Source of the DNA: Blastomyces gilchristii SLH14081
Taxonomy: Eukaryota > Ascomycota > Eurotiomycetes > Onygenales > Ajellomycetaceae
NCBI RefSeq assembly: GCF_000003855.2
Contig: NW_003101680.1
Span: 2,355,095 to 2,419,094 of the forward strand
Direction: 5' to 3'
DNA: 64,000 nt
Shown here: piece after piece, positions 59,101 to 64,000 of the stretch
Layout of the letters: each line of letters starts with the position of its first letter
Numbering within the stretch: the stretch's first letter is position 1
Notes under the pieces: generated by a model
Told to the model about the DNA's origin: nothing
What the model saw: only the letters and a program-made list of their open reading frames with translations
Databases searched by the model: none
Position numbers and translations under genes: made by a program

Positions 59101-60560
59101 TGAGAGTATTTTTAAACTTATTTTACTCAATGAAAAGTTGATTAAACTGTTTCAATTGAGAGATTTATCAGCCTATTTTCAAATGAAAAGTTAGTCAGAC
59201 TATTTTAATTTAAGTGATTTATTAGTGTATTTTCAACTGAAAAGCTAATCAGACTGTTTCAAAAGAAGAATGAAAGACTTTTATATATAAAACACCTGAT
59301 TTTTTCACATTAGTTCAGTAACTAGATTAGATTTTTAAAGAGAATATAATAAACTAAAATTAATTTTTAAGATGAATTAATAAAATCTTTACAATCTCTT
59401 TCTTGAGATATAGTGAGAAAAAGTATAATATTAATTAATAATACATCAGATAATATGACAGTTTTTAAGAGAAAAATAGATAAAAAATAAGTTAATTTTT
59501 TACAGAGAAATTAATTAAAATCATTCAATTTTATTCTAAATTATTCAATTCTTCTCACATAACAAGTGTGCAACTTAAATCAGTTAATAAAGAGTATAAA
59601 AAATAATTAAATATTAATAAAAGCTCTTCAGTCACTGAAAAAGTAATTCTTATTTAAAAGAATGTGAAATTATGATAGAAAATAACTCTATTTTTAATTC
59701 TTTGTAAAAATATTATATAAAACTCAGAGAAAAATATCTTACTTTTTTTAAGAGAAGTAAAAAACTAATTTTAATATGTTTTTTTTTTATATTAACTGCT
59801 GCAGAAGAATGAGATAGAAACTACTAAGATATATACTATTATATACTCTTTATCAAGACTTTTTCTCTTCAGAGTCTTGATATTATAGAGAATATAAGTC
59901 TGTTTTTATATAATAATATAAATATTATCAGCAGAATGTAGAGAAACTGGTTATTTATATATCAAAATAGAAGACTTTGTCAATGATTACATCAAAATAG
60001 AGTTAATTCTTAAATTTAATAGAAATCTAGTATTGCTGTTCTCAATTCCTTGCAGAATCTATTAAATATTGAGATATTAAGACTAGATTTAATATATCTC
60101 ACTATGCAGAGATCAAAGACTCAGTCAGATCTTGAAGTATACTGATGTTCTAGTTGTTATTATCTGCTGAATATGTATTAAATACTGCTGATGAGATATC
60201 TTTTTATATCTTTTCTATCAGAGATAGGCCAGGTTGAATAGAGTGATACATGAGTGAAACTTAACATTGATGTCTTGATACATCAGAGACAGACACAGAG
60301 GTTGCACTTTAGATATGTCTGTTGATTATATACTTGATACTATTACCAAGGTATCTTTTTGTATCTTTCTGCTGAGAGTAGGCCAGATTGAGAAGGGCGG
60401 TACATGAGTGAGACTTAGTGTTGATGTTTTGAAACATCAAAGATAGACAGGGTTTTTACAGAGATTGCTTCTTAGATATCTTCATAATTACAGATCAGAA
60501 ATCTTCCAAAATCAAGAAAATTGATGCATATGACTAGGTCTCTTCATCTTACAATTTGTA
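59101..60560. other. AT-rich sequence, possibly LINE 5' UTR
   Basis: No coding homology. Two copies of a segment repeated at about 154-bp spacing lie at 60,195-60,490 (separate entry). It lies on the 5' side of the minus-strand LINE. Confidence 0.4.
60195..60490. repeat. Two diverged tandem copies of a ~154-bp unit
   Basis: TATCTTTTTATATCTTT...AGGCCAGGTTGAATAG...TACATGAGTGA at 60,197 recurs as TATCTTTTTGTATCTTT...AGGCCAGATTGAGAAG...TACATGAGTGA at 60,352. The second copy keeps more G and C. Confidence 0.75.
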
Positions 60561-60809
60561 TGGCAATTTGACCCGGGATTGTGGTGTGATAGGGGTGAAC
60601 AGGGGATAATCCCACACAGGAGTTTCGAACGCTGTCTGGTTCACATTTGGCTGGATAACTCCACCACCACACGGGGTATGCGGTCGGCCATGGGGTCAAA
60701 ATGCTCGTATGATCAAGGGCCTTTCGATGGATCTATCAGCGGGTTCTTATTCGAAGAATTGAGCGAGTTCGTGGTGGAGCGGTTGACTGAAGACAGCTAT
60801 ATGAGGTGA
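60560..60809 (+). other. GC-rich island with a 76-codon open frame
   Basis: About 250 bp with gene-like GC content and many CpG, GG and CC, set in DNA where these are nearly absent. A frame from ATG 60,579 to the stop at 60,807-60,809 codes a 76-residue peptide (STTTRGMRSAMGSKC, SGFLFEELSEFVVERLTEDS). I recognise no family. It could be a low-copy insertion, a captured host-gene fragment or part of a LINE 5' region protected from mutation. Confidence 0.4.
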
Positions 60810-61437
60810 AGAAGAAGAGATGAAGAGTTCTAGAGCTCAAATTACAACTGAAAAAACTTCATCAACACAGATTCTCAACCTTCACAGATCAATCTCAGAA
60901 TGTCAACAATTATTTTATCACTATCTCAACAGTCTGTACAGTCACATGAAATTCTACTCTCAGTGAAAGATTGAAATTCAATCTCTATAAACTGAATAGC
61001 TGTGTTGACAAGGCAATCTCTTAATTCAAGAAAGATGTTAAGAATGCTGTGAGATTAAACAGTCTAACTGATATATTCAATTACATTACGTAAAGCATCT
61101 TCATGAAAGTGAAACTGATTAATACACAGTATTAATATATAATAGAGAAATGACAGACTCAGAACTCTCTATAAAGAGATACTGAATAGACATTATTCTG
61201 AGATATCAGAAATCAGTAACTCTATACATTTATCTTGAACTCATTGAGTACAGATGTCAGATCATGTTTCTTTAAATATAATGAAAATCAAATCACTTAT
61301 ACTCTTTGAAATGCAATTAAATAGAAATACTCTGTCTCAAAAACACAGTTATGCTGTGAGACAGTTCTGAAATTCATGTCACTTAGTGACACACAGGTCA
61401 TCAATTTACTCCTGTTCTTTGATAAGTTTCAGTCTGT
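60810..61437. other. AT-rich repeat-like DNA, unassigned
   Basis: Mutated composition as in the elements but no recognisable motif; it might be gag-like or LTR-element internal sequence. Confidence 0.4.
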
Positions 61438-61545
61438 GTCACGCCCCCGGCCGCGCCAAGGCCTCGTTGCGGTTTCACACGGCTCATCACTTTCATGCGG
61501 ATGATTCCATTCATCCCGCAGACTGTTTGAACCGGTTTCCAACTA
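61438..61545. repeat. GC-rich patch, possible LTR start
   Basis: TGTCACGCCCCCGGCCGCGC at 61,438 begins a 100-bp patch rich in CpG. A TGTCACG start is common for fungal LTRs, and in this window LTR starts are the parts that keep CpG. The other end or a partner copy is not visible here. Confidence 0.35.
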
Positions 61546-61724
61546 CTTCATGACATCATTCAGATATAACATAGAAAGATCTGATTAATGAATATAAGAA
61601 TTCTACTTCTATACAAGATCAGTAGATTACTCTTCTATGATAGTGAGACACTGCTGAGATATCACTGCAGCTATTCTCACTCATGAAATAAGAGAAGAGT
61701 ATCTGCTCATTGTCTATATAGAAT

Positions 61725-62798
61725 TATTATTATTATTATTATTCTTTAATTATAGATGTATACAGTCAGAGACTATAATATCTACCTGAGAATCTTTAGT
61801 TCTCAGAGTTTTTCCTATATCTATAGAGTCAACTATTATACATTTATCAATTTCAGATATGCAAAATCAGAAAATTTCAGCTCAGAATATAAAAACTGTT
61901 TACAAATTGCAGTATTTCAACATCTTCTGATACTTTGAAATCATTTGAAAATATCATAACAAAGAAAAAGAGAATATAGTCTTAAAGATAAACATATTAA
62001 ATAGATAGATAGAAAAGAATAGAAAGAAATAAGTACAGTAAAGAGAGATCTACAGAATAAGATCTCTGCAGTTTACATCTTAAGCTATATACATATTTTA
62101 ATACTCTATATAACTGACTGCTGTCTCTGTTCTCTCAGACCTGTTTCAGAGATTATCATTTCTTCTAAAGAGTCACTACTCAGCTAGCTTCTGTAACTAG
62201 CTTACTTATAAGTGAGATTCTCACTAAGAATAACATCAGAGCTACTCAATTCTAGTTAAGTCTCTAATCTTTCAGCTGTCAATCTCAGTATTTCAGCCTA
62301 TTAATTAGCTGTCATGGTCTTGCTTGCATTAATCATCTATTAAGAGTGCCTAGGTCTCATCTCATCTAGATTCTTACTAGACCTGAGATGTTCTAATCAG
62401 ATAGTTTTTAAATGTTGATTCTCTGAAAGTGAGTATCTAGAGTGAGAAAGATGAGATCTGATTAGTTAAGCTTAATAATAATTTACTATTCTGCAGACAC
62501 TCTAGATCTCAATCACTCTAGTACTAATCTAACTTAAAGTACTCAGAGAGCTGTTAACTCTAAGATCAGTAAGAATTAGCATCTGAGAACTCTCAGAGTG
62601 AATATCTTAAGCTTGATAATAATTCACTATAGTGTACTCAGAAGCTTCTGATACTGTTTTATAACTTAACAGTGAAAGCTGTGATTAAGATGACTCTTAC
62701 AGGGTTCGAACCTGCCTTCTCTTAGCATTCATTTCCCGGGGGGAAGGCCGCTAATTGAGGCTTCATAGTAGCGTAGTTAATCACTACGCCACCGGGCC
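61725..62798 (-). mobile_element. tRNA-headed SINE with LINE-derived tail (minus copy)
   Basis: Same family as 50,270-51,349, inverted. Duplication GTCTATATAGAAT at 61,712-61,724 and 62,799-62,811. Head GGCCCGGTGGCGTAGTGATT at 62,798 downward, box B GGTTCGAACCC at about 62,702-62,712, tail (ATT)n at 61,725-61,743. Only the first 100 bp of the head keep GG/CC/CG; the body has been heavily mutated from C to T and G to A. Confidence 0.88.
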
Positions 62799-62811
62799 GT
62801 CTATATAGAAT

Positions 62812-63329
62812 AACTAAATACTGACTTCTCATGAAAGAGATCAGTGATTTGTTTTTCTTCTATAAGAATATATATAAGAGTTACTATATTTCTCATATAA
62901 TCTTTATAGTATACTAAGTATCATATCTGTGATATTCTTACAATAATTCTGTAGTCTATAAGCTCACTATTTAAGCAAGATAGTCAAGCTTACTTATACA
63001 GCTTTTTAAACAACTACTTCTATATAATATCACTGACTAGTCATCACTTTGATTCTATTATATAATAATTTAAATCACTTGATCTGATTATAAGTTTGAA
63101 TCAGTTGAGCTCTATTAATAGATTAATATAATCTTATACATCTGTACTAAAACTGATCTGATCTCATTCTCTGAAAAAAATTTCATATTATTCTCTAAAG
63201 TGTGTATATCTCTATCTTAGCAGAAATCTGAGATTTCTGAACTTACTGTATATTTTAATATAAGCTCTTCAATTACTCTGTCACTGCTGCAGCCTCTACA
63301 CATCTACATCTATTATAAAGATAGAGAGA
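62812..63329. other. AT-rich sequence, unassigned
   Basis: Repeat-like composition without recognisable motif. It may be the 5' part of the gag-like remnant that follows. Confidence 0.35.
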
Positions 63330-64000
63330 TTAAGATTGAAAATTCTCTGAATTATAAGAGAAATATATTATCTGAATTTCACAACTTTATCTGTATTCTT
63401 GAATGAAAATTTCATCTTAATCTGAGTCAGTTTAATACTTATAAGATATAAGTAATATACACTGCTAACCATCTTAAAGACATCTCTGTGACTACTTGAA
63501 TTATTAAGAAGAGAGAGCTTGAGTGTATTAATACTATTATAACTTAGAAAGAATTCAAGAACTTTCTACTGAATTAAATTAAAGATCACTGTAATTACAG
63601 CTTTATAGTAGTGCAGTTATTCAACTTATTATATTAATAAGATAATGAGAATTCTTCTGATTTCAATATAAGATTTAAAGAATATTGAGAGAAATTGATC
63701 AATAATTTGAATTAATTAAAAACACAGCTTTATCTTATGAAGCTGACTTATAAGATATGAATAATAATATTATAGTATCAGAGTTCATTAATTAATCATA
63801 CTGAGCTTGTTAACTTAGCTTCTCAAATCTATTTGAATAATTAATACTCTGAGAAAAAGATTAATAAGATCTCTTCTAAATAATTAATAATAGAATCTAA
63901 ACAGCACTGTGACAGCTTCAGTATAAAGAAAGTAAAGAAGAATTTCAAGTATTCTAATTCTTCACTCACTGTGAAAAAATATTAAGAAAGATTTAATAAA
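63330..64000 (+). pseudogene. Gag-like remnant of a gypsy-type element, running off the window
   Basis: Plus-strand translation, broken by stops at probable Trp/Gln positions, contains NFICILE, stop, KFHLNLSQFNTYKI, IYTANHLKDISVTT, then FKNFLLN and SSDFNIRFKEYWEKLINNLN. These follow the spacing of capsid (retrotransposon gag) regions. It differs from the gag of Gypsy-A and Gypsy-B as far as I can see. The element would continue beyond 64,000. Confidence 0.5.

Overview
The left part (about 1-26,390) is ordinary gene-bearing DNA of a filamentous ascomycete: short GT-AG introns (72-199 bp), long low-complexity UTRs, and genes recognisable as fungal LSD1-type demethylase, thioredoxin reductase, a large PhoD-like phosphatase, kexin (KEX2) and sorting nexin SNX4/Atg24. 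The protein flavour and the abrupt switch to a very AT-rich, retrotransposon-filled tract suggest a Eurotiomycete, probably Onygenales (Blastomyces-like); the species is an inference, not something I can prove from the sequence.

Gene part, in order: lsd1-like (+), trr1 (-, convergent with lsd1), PhoD-like phosphatase (-, six exons), a 2.6 kb divergent spacer, kex2 (+), a small hypothetical gene (+), snx4 (+) and a two-exon hypothetical gene (-) whose second exon holds a hexanucleotide microsatellite coding poly-threonine. There are no clusters; these are housekeeping functions (chromatin, redox, secretory-pathway processing, endosomal sorting/autophagy). A 64-codon open, acid-free, arginine-rich stretch lies in frame upstream of the trr1 AUG without an AUG of its own and looks like a mitochondrial presequence.

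Repeat part (about 26,390-64,000): a nest of transposable elements that can be resolved from target-site duplications. The host layer is a minus-strand Tad-like LINE (53,129 to about 59,100). A chromodomain Ty3/gypsy element (Gypsy-A copy 0) sits in its 3' UTR; its 3' LTR is 52,858-53,128 and its 5' end is missing. Copy 0 is split by a second Gypsy-A (copy 1, 28,618-43,463, 270-bp LTRs, 5-bp TSD CTATG) and by a 7.3-kb hAT transposon (44,284-51,607, 8-bp TSD AGTAATTG). Copy 1 is split by a 5'-truncated LINE fragment (30,927-31,759, 14-bp TSD) and by another gypsy element (Gypsy-B, 32,514-40,807, 167-bp LTRs). The hAT contains a tRNA-headed SINE (50,270-51,349) whose 3' end is the LINE 3' tail; a second SINE copy lies on the minus strand (61,725-62,798). 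The LINE also holds a different, tRNA-Leu-like SINE (57,299-58,191), itself split by a 506-bp non-autonomous hAT (57,545-58,050). A gag-like remnant runs off the right edge.

Nearly all element coding sequence is destroyed by C-to-T / G-to-A changes. Comparing the two SINE copies shows changes in CpA, CpC and CpG but not CpT, a RIP-like signature. Short islands (SINE heads, LTR starts, two unexplained GC-rich patches at 60,560-60,809 and 61,438-61,545) keep their CpG and GG/CC. A 100-N assembly gap lies at 46,031-46,130 inside the hAT transposase.
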